Positions 1 through 8,012 of a stretch of 48,902 bases of DNA are shown one piece after another. The stretch lies in the NCBI GenBank assembly GCA_927405585.1, contig CAKMJS010000044.1, positions 1 to 48,902 of the forward strand. Direction: 5' to 3'. The position numbers and the translations under genes were made by a program. The DNA comes from an uncultured Desulfosporosinus sp. Its GTDB lineage: Bacteria; Bacillota; Desulfitobacteriia; Desulfitobacteriales; Desulfitobacteriaceae. Position 1 is the first letter of the stretch; each line of letters begins with the position of its first letter. The notes below the pieces were generated by a model, which was given only the letters and a program-made list of their open reading frames with translations, made no database searches and was not told the DNA's origin.

Positions 1-408
1 CTGCGGGTTGCTCAAATTGCTTATAACTGGTCTATACGGCTTGAAAGAAGACTCAAATTTGATACCCATGCGGTCACTCGTGGTGCCTTGCTGCATGACT
101 TTTTCTTATATGATTGGCATCAGATGAGACCCGACGGAGCAAGATGGCATGGATTTCGCCATCCTCGTATAGCTTGCCAGAATGCAGAGCGTTGCTTCAT
201 TATTAGTGAAAAGGAAAAGGACATTATCTTAAGCCATATGTGGCCACTCACCGTCCGAATGCCCCGGAGCCGGGAGGCCTTTCTCGTTATGATTGCTGAT
301 AAATTTGCCTCGATACAAGAATTTAAATTTAAATTTAAACGTCACCTTCCACCCAAGGAACGATACACCACTCTTCGCCTTGTAATACATGATAAGGAGA
401 CTAATTGA
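1..408 (+). CDS. HD-domain phosphohydrolase, C-terminal part (5' end outside window)
   Basis: The reading frame is open from base 1, so the gene starts upstream of the window; the TTG at 88 is internal. The visible 135 residues contain GALLHDFFLYDWH, which fits the His-Asp metal-binding step of an HD phosphohydrolase, then a conserved-looking HPRIACQNAE and SHMWPL segment with a second histidine. HD proteins of this type are metal-dependent phosphohydrolases, usually of nucleotides or cyclic nucleotides; the substrate cannot be told from this fragment. The gene is followed closely by a strong hairpin terminator at 425-459, so it ends its transcription unit. Confidence 0.65.
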   Translation: MRVAQIAYNWSIRLERRLKFDTHAVTRGALLHDFFLYDWHQMRPDGARWHGFRHPRIACQNAERCFIISEKEKDIILSHMWPLTVRMPRSREAFLVMIADKFASIQEFKFKFKRHLPPKERYTTLRLVIHDKETN

Positions 409-424
409 TCAGTGACCTAACTAC

Positions 425-459
425 AATGGCATGCTTTATCTTCTAGCATGCCATTTTTT
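425..459 (+). terminator. Rho-independent terminator after the HD-domain gene
   Basis: A perfect 11-bp stem (AATGGCATGCT paired with AGCATGCCATT) with a 9-base loop is followed by a run of six T residues. It sits 17 bp after the stop codon at 406-408. Confidence 0.9.
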
Positions 460-497
460 GTGCATGGATAGCTGCATCCAGTTTGAGGAGGTAACCG

Positions 498-1151
498 TTG
501 ACCAAGAAGAACTTTTCCTTTTTGACATTGCTAATATCCCTCTCGATCGTGATTTTTCTTTACCCGAAGCTGCAGAACCCCTCTGACTTACAGGCGTTTG
601 TCACACAGTGGGGATTATTAAGCATCTTCATGGACCTTACCCTCATTATTATTTTGGCGCTCTTTCCAGTGGTACCCTTTGTCTTAATAGCTGGAGTTAA
701 CACTCTTCTTTACGGGTGGATTGCTGGTTTTATGCTTTCCTTAATTGGAAGCTTGTTAGGCGCTTCTTTGGGTTTTTGGTTAGCTCGTACGCTTGGACAA
801 GCGTGGGCGCAGCCAAAGGTGGCCAAGCTTGGAAAATGGGGCGCTCTTCTGAGAGGTAATAGCTTTACAGTGGTCTTTTTTTCGCGGCTTATACCGATAC
901 TTCCCTCTGCAGCTGTGAATTATGCTGCTGGCTTATCCCTAATGACCTATCCATCGTTCTTCTTAGCTACACTGCTCGGCAAAATACCCATGGTTATTTG
1001 GGAATCATGGGTAGGTCATGACTTATGGCAAATCTCACATCATCCAGGTCGCTTATTATTAGCCTTAGCGATCGGTGCTCTCTTGTTTAGTTCCGTAGGC
1101 CTTTATTGGTATTTTTCAAAAAAATTTCCGAAGGCTCCTCACGTACAGTAA
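498..1151 (+). CDS. TVP38/TMEM64 (DedA-like, VTT domain) membrane protein
   Basis: The 217-residue protein is strongly hydrophobic with about five or six membrane segments. It carries the VTT/SNARE-associated domain layout: a hydrophobic hairpin at residues 50-75, a glycine-rich GSLLGASLGFWLAR segment, then FFSRLIPILPSAAVNYAAGL, in which the F-R-x-x-P-x-x-P pattern is typical of the family. Bacterial relatives act in membrane homeostasis or lipid scrambling; the exact role here is unknown. The TTG start is preceded by GAGGAGGT at 486-493 with good spacing. It converges on the SGNH hydrolase gene, whose stop is only 7 bp away, and no separate terminator is visible between them. Confidence 0.85.
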   Translation: MTKKNFSFLTLLISLSIVIFLYPKLQNPSDLQAFVTQWGLLSIFMDLTLIIILALFPVVPFVLIAGVNTLLYGWIAGFMLSLIGSLLGASLGFWLARTLGQAWAQPKVAKLGKWGALLRGNSFTVVFFSRLIPILPSAAVNYAAGLSLMTYPSFFLATLLGKIPMVIWESWVGHDLWQISHHPGRLLLALAIGALLFSSVGLYWYFSKKFPKAPHVQ

Positions 1152-1158
1152 AATCTCA

Positions 1159-1782
1159 CTACCGCGCAAACGCCTTTGCAATTGCCTGATAACCTGCCAC
1201 GCTGGGATGTCCATAATCCGGGCCGATTAGAGACCGCTCCTTACCTCTAATTTCACGATCTAAATCAACTAACACAAACCCATATCGTCTCGCCCAAGTG
1301 ACAATAATAGCATTGGCCGAGTCAATAATTCTTTGTCCATGTACATAATACTGGGAGTAAGGCCCTGCTAGCAGAGGATTATATAAAGTGGCCACTTTTA
1401 CGATCGCCGTCGGATTGAGCTGCCGAACTACGTTTCCTACTTGATCAAGAGTTTTTCCCATGTTACTCAAGATCAAAGGTAACTGTGATGTGATAATAGA
1501 GGGACTCGAGTTCCTCATAAGATGAAGTAAATCATTGGACCCAATCGTAATTGTGATTAAAGCAGCCTGAGAAACAAGCTGACGCAAGCTGCGATTAAAC
1601 CGTAATATCTTAAGCAGTCCCTGAGTCATTAATCCGTTGAGGCCTAGATTATGAACACTCAATTCTGAGTTATGCCTCCTAAGGAAATTTCCATAGATAG
1701 TTGGGAAAGAAAAGGGACTTCTAACACCATACCCCGCTGTAATCGAATCACCCAACGCCAAATATAAACTCATCCTTATCAT
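1159..1782 (-). CDS. SGNH/GDSL-type hydrolase
   Basis: Block I (LALGDSITAGYG) provides the nucleophilic serine at about residue 13. A glycine (LGLNG, block II), ITIGSNDLL (block III, Asn) and DYGHPSVAGYQAIA (block V, Asp and His) follow in the order expected for an SGNH esterase/lipase. Length (207 aa) is normal. There is no clear signal peptide, so it is probably cytoplasmic, although a start further upstream cannot be excluded. The start could be the ATG at 1782 or the one at 1773, three codons later; GAAGG lies just upstream. The natural ester substrate is not predictable. Confidence 0.85.
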   Translation of the reverse strand: MIRMSLYLALGDSITAGYGVRSPFSFPTIYGNFLRRHNSELSVHNLGLNGLMTQGLLKILRFNRSLRQLVSQAALITITIGSNDLLHLMRNSSPSIITSQLPLILSNMGKTLDQVGNVVRQLNPTAIVKVATLYNPLLAGPYSQYYVHGQRIIDSANAIIVTWARRYGFVLVDLDREIRGKERSLIGPDYGHPSVAGYQAIAKAFAR

Positions 1783-1916
1783 CGCCTTCAGTCCATGTTG
1801 ATTCTCTACAGTATAAAATATGTTTACTTATTTAGATCTGTCACGTTCAAGGAATAAACCCTACAAATAATGGGATGCTAAATAACTAAAAACATTAAGT
1901 TATTTTAGCTATCGCG

Positions 1917-1938
1917 CCCTAGTAGGAAACTAAGGGGG
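1917..1938 (+). promoter_or_regulatory. Hairpin overlapping the Shine-Dalgarno sequence of the CDF gene
   Basis: CCCTAGT and ACTAAGGG can pair around an AGGAA loop, with one bulge, and the right arm contains most of the AAGGGGG ribosome binding site of the transporter gene that starts at 1944. This could lower translation initiation. It does not match a metal riboswitch that I recognise. Confidence 0.3.
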
Positions 1939-1943
1939 TCTTT

Positions 1944-2930
1944 ATGATTAAAGTTTGGGATCTTATTCAAAAAGGAAATACATCCTCATTTTACGCCGCT
2001 CTAGGTAATATCGCCCTAGTCATACTTAAGGGAACTGCAGCCACATTAAGCGGAAGCGGCGCAATGTTTGCCGAAGCAATGCACACAGGTGCCGATGCCA
2101 TCAATCAAATTTTCGTCTTTGTCGGGAGTATTCTTGCGGAGCGGAAACCCACGCCTCGTTTTCCGACTGGCTTTGGACGTCTGATCAATGTCTTCTGTAT
2201 GGGAGCAGTGATCATCGTCACGATCATGGCTTACGAAACGATTCTCGAAGGGATTCATTTGATCCAACACCCAGTCCCCATCAGTAATTTAGGGCTGATC
2301 ATCTTCAGTCTAGGCACTTCCATGGCTATTGATGGATTCGTCTTATTCAAGGCAATGCGTGAAATTTCGCGGGAAACCCGTTCCGAAGCAAAGGGATTTT
2401 CCCTAATCCTCAACGCTTTGAAAAATGTAGGTAGAGCCTCTCCAGCCACCCGCCTAGTCTTCTACGAAGACCTTGTAGCCACATTTGGAGCTGTGTTGGC
2501 CCTCGGGGCTGTACTCGTAACACGCTTCACAACGATTAAAACCTTAGATGGATTCGCCGCGATCATCATCGGACTTCTCATGGGCTGGGTTGCTTATCGA
2601 GTAGGCTATGACAACATGGTCGGACTCATCGGTGTTTCTGCTCCGAAGGAGGTCGAAGATAAAGTCTGCGAAATTATCTTGTCCGCCTCCGAGGTGACCG
2701 ATATCAACAAAATGCGTATCCTTCAAGAAGGGCGTTTTTATCACGTTGAAAGCTACATAGAACTGCGATCGGGCTTAACCTTGGCCACAGCTGATAGCAT
2801 TAAAGCTAGAATTCGGGATCAGCTCTTGGCTTATCAAGATATCACGGATGTCACATTGGGGATTATTGAGGATACTGGCGAGAAGGATTGGCGACCTACA
2901 GAACCTTCCACCGAACCAAAAAAGAGCTAA
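1944..2930 (+). CDS. Cation diffusion facilitator family transporter (SLC30A9/ZnT9-like)
   Basis: The 328-residue protein has about six membrane segments and a soluble C-terminal domain from about residue 225. The second segment contains AMHTGADAINQIFVFVG, the HxxxD metal-site pattern of cation diffusion facilitators. The fifth contains YEDLVATFGAVLAL, where the usual His is replaced by a Glu-Asp pair, as in SLC30A9-like members. Such proteins export divalent cations (Zn, Fe, Co, Mn or similar) in exchange for protons, and the altered site makes the metal uncertain. AAGGGGG lies 7 bases before the ATG. The stop codon lies inside the left arm of the terminator at 2922-2964. Confidence 0.88.
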   Translation: MIKVWDLIQKGNTSSFYAALGNIALVILKGTAATLSGSGAMFAEAMHTGADAINQIFVFVGSILAERKPTPRFPTGFGRLINVFCMGAVIIVTIMAYETILEGIHLIQHPVPISNLGLIIFSLGTSMAIDGFVLFKAMREISRETRSEAKGFSLILNALKNVGRASPATRLVFYEDLVATFGAVLALGAVLVTRFTTIKTLDGFAAIIIGLLMGWVAYRVGYDNMVGLIGVSAPKEVEDKVCEIILSASEVTDINKMRILQEGRFYHVESYIELRSGLTLATADSIKARIRDQLLAYQDITDVTLGIIEDTGEKDWRPTEPSTEPKKS

Positions 2931-2964
2931 AACGCACCTTCTAAGGGCTTGCGTTTTAGCTCTT
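2922..2964. terminator. Bidirectional terminator between convergent CDF and GNAT genes
   Basis: A perfect 15-bp stem (AAGAGCTAAAACGCA with TGCGTTTTAGCTCTT) overlaps the stop codon of the transporter. On the minus strand the hairpin is followed by a T run, so it is a better terminator for the GNAT/glycosylase operon than for the plus-strand gene. Confidence 0.8.
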
Positions 2965-3028
2965 CGTTCTAGCTCTCGTTTAAGCTCTTAGTTTAAGCTC
3001 TTAGTTTAAGCTCATTGTTTTAGTTCTT
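2952..3028. repeat. Six degenerate 13-bp tandem repeats
   Basis: Units of the form GTTTAAGCTCTTA are repeated head to tail about six times, one of them 12 bp long. The first unit lies in the right arm of the terminator hairpin and the last overlaps the final codons and stop of the GNAT gene. The middle copies are nearly identical and the outer copies are diverged. Confidence 0.75.
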
Positions 3029-3529
3029 GTTGACCTTAACTAATAATTTATCGTAACAATAAAAAGGAGTTTCTTTTCCTAAGAACTTCATTTCTGCAAT
3101 AAATTTGTACCCCGATTTTAGAAATAAGGCCTTCATCTTCTCATTGATCGAATTTGTGTCTGTCTTTAGATACTCAATATTTCTTTTCAGAGCTAAGTCC
3201 TCAGCAAAGGTCATAAGCTCCCTTCCCACACCCTTTCGTCGGTGCTTCGGATGGACAGCCATTCTGTGGATGACCATTACGTCTTTGCTTGACGACCAAT
3301 CAAGCCCACAATATTCAACTGGCTCACTCTTGTTAACACAGACAAAACCAACCAGCTTTCCATCATGTTCGGAAACATAGAGCTCCCCTTCGTTAATATC
3401 CGCCAGGAAATCCTTTTCCAGAGGATAACTATCATCCCATTGATAATTGTGGTAAGCATGCATCTCCGTTACTGTCAAGGTAATGATGGTCATGATGTCC
3501 TTGATATCCCTTAATACGGCTTTTCTCAT
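3020..3529 (-). CDS. GNAT family N-acetyltransferase
   Basis: A 169-residue single-domain GNAT protein. The acetyl-CoA binding motif A appears as VMVIHRMAVHPKHRRKGVGRELMTFAEDLA (the key R-x-x-G-x-G/A pattern is RRKGVG), followed by LKTDTNSINEKMKALFLKSGYKF, the usual motif B region. The substrate is unknown. The preferred start is the ATG at 3529, which overlaps the TGA of the upstream glycosylase gene as ATGA, implying translational coupling; a TTG at 3541 is the longer alternative. The stop codon lies within a tandem repeat. Confidence 0.85.
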   Translation of the reverse strand: MRKAVLRDIKDIMTIITLTVTEMHAYHNYQWDDSYPLEKDFLADINEGELYVSEHDGKLVGFVCVNKSEPVEYCGLDWSSSKDVMVIHRMAVHPKHRRKGVGRELMTFAEDLALKRNIEYLKTDTNSINEKMKALFLKSGYKFIAEMKFLGKETPFYCYDKLLVKVNKN

Positions 3530-4122
3530 GAGGATGCCCAAAGATACAACGAGGCTACTGAGCCATAAGGGGAATACCTTTTTCTATAGCGCTCAAACTT
3601 TTCCTTGGGAAGCTCTTTAAGCCCATATATATTCATCATACCTCGACAGATTGCCAGATCCTTAAAGCTCAGCACATCCGGACGGTTAAGAGAAAATATA
3701 AGCAGCATTTCGGCTGTCCAAACACCCACTCCATGCAGCGAAGACAGCTTTTTAATAATTTCCTCATCTGACAAGGTATGGAGCGTCTTGAAATCTACGC
3801 TTCCAGATAAGGCTGCCTCTGCTATCCCCTTAATGTAACTAGCCTTTCTCTCTGACATGCCACATGCTTTAATGTCTGACAAGTCCACCTGAGCAATACT
3901 TTTTGGGGTCATCTCGATGAGCAGAACACACAATCTATTCCATACTGTTTCAGCAGCCTTTTTTGAGATTTGTTGGCTAACCACACTAGAGACCAAGGCT
4001 GTGAACGGATCAGGAGTAATCTCACGCTGGATTATGCCGATTCTATCAATAGCTGCACCCAGCTTTTTATCTTTGAGTTTTAAATAGTCCATTTCCACTT
4101 GTCCATAGTCAAAAATTGGCAT
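3526..4122 (-). CDS. HhH-GPD DNA-3-methyladenine glycosylase (AlkA-like)
   Basis: The 198-residue protein has the helix-hairpin-helix element LSSLHGVGVWTAEMLLIF, about residues 127-144, and the catalytic aspartate in DVLSFKDLAICRGM. It corresponds to the catalytic core of AlkA without the N-terminal beta domain. It should excise alkylated purines such as 3-methyladenine in base excision repair. GAGGAG lies 10 bases before the ATG. It forms a two-gene operon with the GNAT gene through a 4-bp ATGA overlap. Confidence 0.88.
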   Translation of the reverse strand: MPIFDYGQVEMDYLKLKDKKLGAAIDRIGIIQREITPDPFTALVSSVVSQQISKKAAETVWNRLCVLLIEMTPKSIAQVDLSDIKACGMSERKASYIKGIAEAALSGSVDFKTLHTLSDEEIIKKLSSLHGVGVWTAEMLLIFSLNRPDVLSFKDLAICRGMMNIYGLKELPKEKFERYRKRYSPYGSVASLYLWASS

Positions 4123-4210
4123 GGTTATTTAACTCCTCTTCACTCTATTGCAACTCAATACCCTTCATCCAAGCTTGAGACTCCCGCTTCTACAAGTGGT
4201 AGTTGTACTA

Positions 4211-5062
4211 CTATACATTTTGGATATTTTGAAACCCTTTCCCTAAAACCTCATGCGCCTCACTTACAATAATAAAGGAATCCGGATAATTCTTCTTAAT
4301 ATAGGTTCTAAGTTTTATGAGTTGTGTTCTGTCCATTACAGAATAAATCACAGAATTTTTATCTCCAGAGAACCCCCCTTGTCCTTCAAACGCAGTACAT
4401 CCTCTGTCGATTTCATTAATAATATATTTTTGAATCTGCTTATTATCATTGGAAAACACCATCACAGCCTTCACAGAAGTAAAGCCTTCCAGCACCTTAT
4501 CAATGATTACTCCATTCAAAAGCACACATACCACTGAGTATAATGCTGTTGCAATACCAAAGGTAAGCGCAGCAAAGAGCACGACAATAAAGTCCACAGC
4601 TTGCATCGATTTTCCCAAATTGTAATGTAAATATTTATTTAGGATTTTAGCAACTATATCGGTTCCGCCTGTGGAAGCGTTTTGAGAAAAAACGATCCCT
4701 AGGCCGGTTCCGAGTAATAAGGTTCCAATGATCGCAGAGAGTAACACGTCCTGGGTCAGTGCCTGTGGTTTCATCACCACTTCTATTAACCACATGGTAC
4801 CAGAAACACCAAAGCTTGCATAAATCGTCTTAGCTCCAAAATTACCCCCGATGACTAAAAAACCAATAATGAATAAAACTACATTCATGACCGACATTAA
4901 CATACCAATCGGCAAGGAAGGCATATGAAAGTTAATTATAATCGCGATGCCGGTTATCCCGCCACCCGTTATATGAGCGGGTACATAGAAATACACCACC
5001 GCACAACTAACTAAAATAACCCCTAGAGTTATGATCAAATACTCTTTAATAGTCTCTTTCAT
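4211..5062 (-). CDS. YitT family membrane protein (DUF161/DUF2179)
   Basis: Five to six membrane segments occupy residues 8-180, including YVPAHITGGGITGIAI and GIVFSQNASTGGTDIVAKIL, both characteristic of the YitT family. A soluble C-terminal DUF2179 domain with GFTSVKAVMVFSNDNKQIQKYI and RGCTAFEGQGGFSG follows. Length (283 aa) is standard. The function of the family is not established; a transport role is often assumed. The gene appears to stand alone. Confidence 0.9.
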   Translation of the reverse strand: MKETIKEYLIITLGVILVSCAVVYFYVPAHITGGGITGIAIIINFHMPSLPIGMLMSVMNVVLFIIGFLVIGGNFGAKTIYASFGVSGTMWLIEVVMKPQALTQDVLLSAIIGTLLLGTGLGIVFSQNASTGGTDIVAKILNKYLHYNLGKSMQAVDFIVVLFAALTFGIATALYSVVCVLLNGVIIDKVLEGFTSVKAVMVFSNDNKQIQKYIINEIDRGCTAFEGQGGFSGDKNSVIYSVMDRTQLIKLRTYIKKNYPDSFIIVSEAHEVLGKGFQNIQNV

Positions 5063-5249
5063 GATGCAAATAACCTCTTCTTGTTTTTATAGGCATTATA
5101 ACACAGTATGCTACTCGCTCTCATCTATTTGTAATCACAATAGAGTAAAACCCGCTATTGCAGGTTTCTGTTCCTTTTCATGAATAATAGTTTAACCTTA
5201 CAGAAACGATAACTTAATTCCAAGACAATAAAACATTTACAAATTAAGA

Positions 5250-5291
5250 AACCATTTACAAATCAACCTAAAGATCGACTTGTAAATGGTT
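5250..5291 (-). terminator. Probable terminator after the MetH-activation-like gene
   Basis: A perfect 12-bp inverted repeat (AACCATTTACAA with TTGTAAATGGTT) lies 45 bp past the stop codon at 5336, followed on the minus strand by TCTTAATTT. The T run is only moderate. Confidence 0.55.
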
Positions 5292-5335
5292 CTCTTGCGT
5301 TACTTCCTGCAATTCCAATACTTCTTTCTAAAACG

Positions 5336-6049
5336 CTAAAGTAGCTCCAACTTCACACTTTGCGATTTCATGGCATACTTCTCCTGAAATAATTTTTCAT
5401 TATACGGAGCTTTTCTTCCTGGACATACCCCTCTCGGACAGAGCATGCAATTTTCATAGTTGGTTTCTGCTGGGAAAAATATGCCCGAAACCGATTTAAT
5501 AGGTGTCATCAGAAAGCTAGCATTAAGCTCCACCCCAACTAATTGCTTATGGTCATCTAGGAGTTGAAAGAGTTCCTTTTGCTGACTAATTGGCCAGTCT
5601 CCCAAAGAACCAGGATTCATATTTGCCATTTTACCCAGTTCATATTTCTCAGTTAAATGCTTTGTAAGAGCAGTTCTTGCTGATTTTAGCGCTAATTCTT
5701 TAATGGTATCTAACCAAAAAACTTCAAGCATATCTGAAAAGCCTTTTGACCAATTCTCTAATTCGTGCCCACAGGTAACAACATAAGCGAATACTCTGTT
5801 AGCTTTATCTAAGTTAACCCGTAGGATCCGACTGGAAAACTTTACACCATCAATCACAACCGAATCATCATCTTTATCTTCTATATAGGCCAGCTTATAT
5901 AGCGCTTTTAGATTTGCGTGCATTGCTGCTTCCTGGACGAGTTCTTCTAACCGTTTTTCATAACTACTACCATTTTTGATACACAATCTCTTCTGTAAGT
6001 CTGCAAAGTCTAAGTTAAATTCAATATTATTTAATACGGTACAGCTCAA
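5336..6049 (-). CDS. Vitamin B12-dependent methionine synthase activation domain-like protein
   Basis: The 237-residue protein resembles the stand-alone form of the MetH reactivation domain: KMANMNPGSLGDWPISQQ corresponds to the family's G-Y-G-D-W-x-x-x-x-Q region that contacts S-adenosylmethionine and the corrinoid. The C-terminus carries CMLCPRGVCPGRKAPYN with three cysteines, a common ending in clostridial versions. It is expected to help reactivate an oxidised cobalamin methyltransferase. No methionine synthase or corrinoid protein lies in the window, so the partner must be elsewhere. The TTG start is preceded by GGGGG. Assignment is by motif recognition only. Confidence 0.75.
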   Translation of the reverse strand: MSCTVLNNIEFNLDFADLQKRLCIKNGSSYEKRLEELVQEAAMHANLKALYKLAYIEDKDDDSVVIDGVKFSSRILRVNLDKANRVFAYVVTCGHELENWSKGFSDMLEVFWLDTIKELALKSARTALTKHLTEKYELGKMANMNPGSLGDWPISQQKELFQLLDDHKQLVGVELNASFLMTPIKSVSGIFFPAETNYENCMLCPRGVCPGRKAPYNEKLFQEKYAMKSQSVKLELL

Positions 6050-6123
6050 AGTAATATCCCCCTATAATTCTTCTTATCTCGATGGTTACTCGTGACCACA
6101 CAATTCATCCCCTACAATAAACA

Positions 6124-7884
6124 CTAGCGGAATTTTGAAGTCGTGTTCACCTGCGCATAAATCTGTGAGGTTAAGGAATTTCCTTCTACAAAACTTCGGA
6201 TTAATAGATACGTATCAGTAATATTTCTAAATCTAAAATCAAAATAGGGAAAGTTTACGGTAGCATCCTGCCCTGGTGGCACATAATTCACGGGCAAGGA
6301 ATGATGATGCCTTTCTAGAATTTCTAATTGGGCAAGCACAGCGACATTATAAAGTGTGGAAGAAACTTGACAAATACCTCCACCAAGCCCTGGTACATAG
6401 GTTTTTCCTACAATGATCATCGCTTCTTTATAGCCCGCTTCAACCGTTCGTTGTCCAACAGTCTTATTGAATGAGAACCGTTCGCCGGGGGCTAATAGTT
6501 TTCCGTCGAGAGCCTTTGCCGCTAAGCGAATGTTCTCCGACCGATTAATAATGCTTGCGTCAAAGTAAGTAGTGTATTGAGCGATTGGCCCGGGTTCTTT
6601 GACAGTAAGTTTTAGTTTTATTGGTTTGCCATATCCATCGACAACGCCCTCATAAACACTCGACCCTACACTGCTAGTATCGACAGTCGTGGGATTCCAC
6701 TTCACTGGCACAACGATCGCATCGCTGTTGTATAGCTTAGCTTGAACAAAGGTAGGTAAAGAATAGTCTTCACGTTGAGTAACTGATGCCATGACTTCGG
6801 CTATAGAATAAATACTACTCTCTTCGACTGCTCCTGAAATTAAGTCACTTGAACTTTTTATGATCTCATCCGTTACAACTCCACTGCCTCCAAACGAAAC
6901 TAGGTTTGGACTCAACTTGCTTGCATAAAGTTTTTCCAAGTATCGGGCTACGGACTTTGGCAAAGTTGGTTCAGAGGGGTCTATAAATATAATTGGATCT
7001 CCATTTCGGGCCGCCACAGCACTACCTGCCAGAGCATCAGCAAAACCGTAACCTGTGGCAATATATAGTGTTGATGGACTCAAGGCAAAGGTTTCTGCAA
7101 TGAGTGCATTCGTATCAAATCGAGATTGTCCCATCAGCCGTTCTGTACTAGCCTGAGGTAACAAACCACGTATTTCGGATACCACTTGCTCAGAAATTAC
7201 TCCTTCCCCCCCAGTTATAAATACTTTCGATGGCTTCCTCTCCAGTAAATAGTTTTTAATATCTTCCTGAAGTGCATCACGAGGAGATAACAAGATCGGC
7301 CAGCCTTTATTAGCAGCAAAACTAGAGATACTTAAGGCATCAGGATATTGTTCTCCTGACGATATCACGACCGTTGATACATTAATGTCATGAAGTGAAC
7401 TGGCTACTTTAGACGATGTATCATACCTGTTCATACCAGCAATTCTTACAATATTTATAAAGCCAAGCTCAGTCAGTTTCGTCTCGAATTCTCTGCCAAT
7501 AACGCCGTCCCCGCCAATGATATAAACCGTTCCCGTTGGCTCAAGGTGCTGGATGACATAATCAAAGGCAGCCTTAGAGCTATCGACAGTAGCATCTACT
7601 AATAGGATAGGGGCTTCTATATGATGGGCAAGGACACTGGCAGATAATGCATCTGCAAATTGATTACCCGTAGTAAGAATTACGTTCTTAACTGCTCCGC
7701 TGCGATAATACTCAGCAATAACCTTGGCAGTTTCAAATCGTGTCTGCCCTGAAAGCCTGCTCGTATTAATAATATGGGGGGCTTCAGTTGCTGTACTCAG
7801 GTCATCAGTTGCTGCAATTGCTGGTGTTCCTGCAAATAGGCTGAAACCCAAAATTAAGCTTAATGTAATTATCGATTTGTTCAT
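6124..7884 (-). CDS. Secreted CWB2 repeat / Ig-like / VanW fusion protein
   Basis: A signal peptide covers residues 1-25 (hydrophobic, ending GTPAIAA). Three cell wall binding repeat 2 units follow at about 42-140, 140-245 and 245-350, each opening with a R-x-x-G-x-x-R-F/Y-(D/E)-T pattern and containing ADALSAS/PDALSIS-type segments. A Big_4 Ig-like segment (about 360-430, VPVKWNP and YEGVVDG) precedes a VanW domain (about 445-575) with LAPGERFSFNKTVG and GGGICQVSSTLYN. CWB2 repeats bind anionic cell wall polymers; the VanW function is not settled. The protein is most likely displayed on the cell wall. The order of domains is unusual but seen in Peptococcaceae. Confidence 0.88.
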   Translation of the reverse strand: MNKSIITLSLILGFSLFAGTPAIAATDDLSTATEAPHIINTSRLSGQTRFETAKVIAEYYRSGAVKNVILTTGNQFADALSASVLAHHIEAPILLVDATVDSSKAAFDYVIQHLEPTGTVYIIGGDGVIGREFETKLTELGFINIVRIAGMNRYDTSSKVASSLHDINVSTVVISSGEQYPDALSISSFAANKGWPILLSPRDALQEDIKNYLLERKPSKVFITGGEGVISEQVVSEIRGLLPQASTERLMGQSRFDTNALIAETFALSPSTLYIATGYGFADALAGSAVAARNGDPIIFIDPSEPTLPKSVARYLEKLYASKLSPNLVSFGGSGVVTDEIIKSSSDLISGAVEESSIYSIAEVMASVTQREDYSLPTFVQAKLYNSDAIVVPVKWNPTTVDTSSVGSSVYEGVVDGYGKPIKLKLTVKEPGPIAQYTTYFDASIINRSENIRLAAKALDGKLLAPGERFSFNKTVGQRTVEAGYKEAMIIVGKTYVPGLGGGICQVSSTLYNVAVLAQLEILERHHHSLPVNYVPPGQDATVNFPYFDFRFRNITDTYLLIRSFVEGNSLTSQIYAQVNTTSKFR

Positions 7885-8012
7885 GATTATCCATCACACT
7901 CCTACTTCTCTCACCGGGTAATTATCTCATGGAGAAGAAGTGAAGCATGTCGAAAGGTGTTCGGTATTTCACATACTTTTATATGAAAATTGTCGTCCTG
8001 TCTCTTGGGACC

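Noticed and set aside
4185-4215. Terminator after the YitT gene
   Set aside because: GTAGTTGTACTAC is a short palindrome without a T run on the minus strand.
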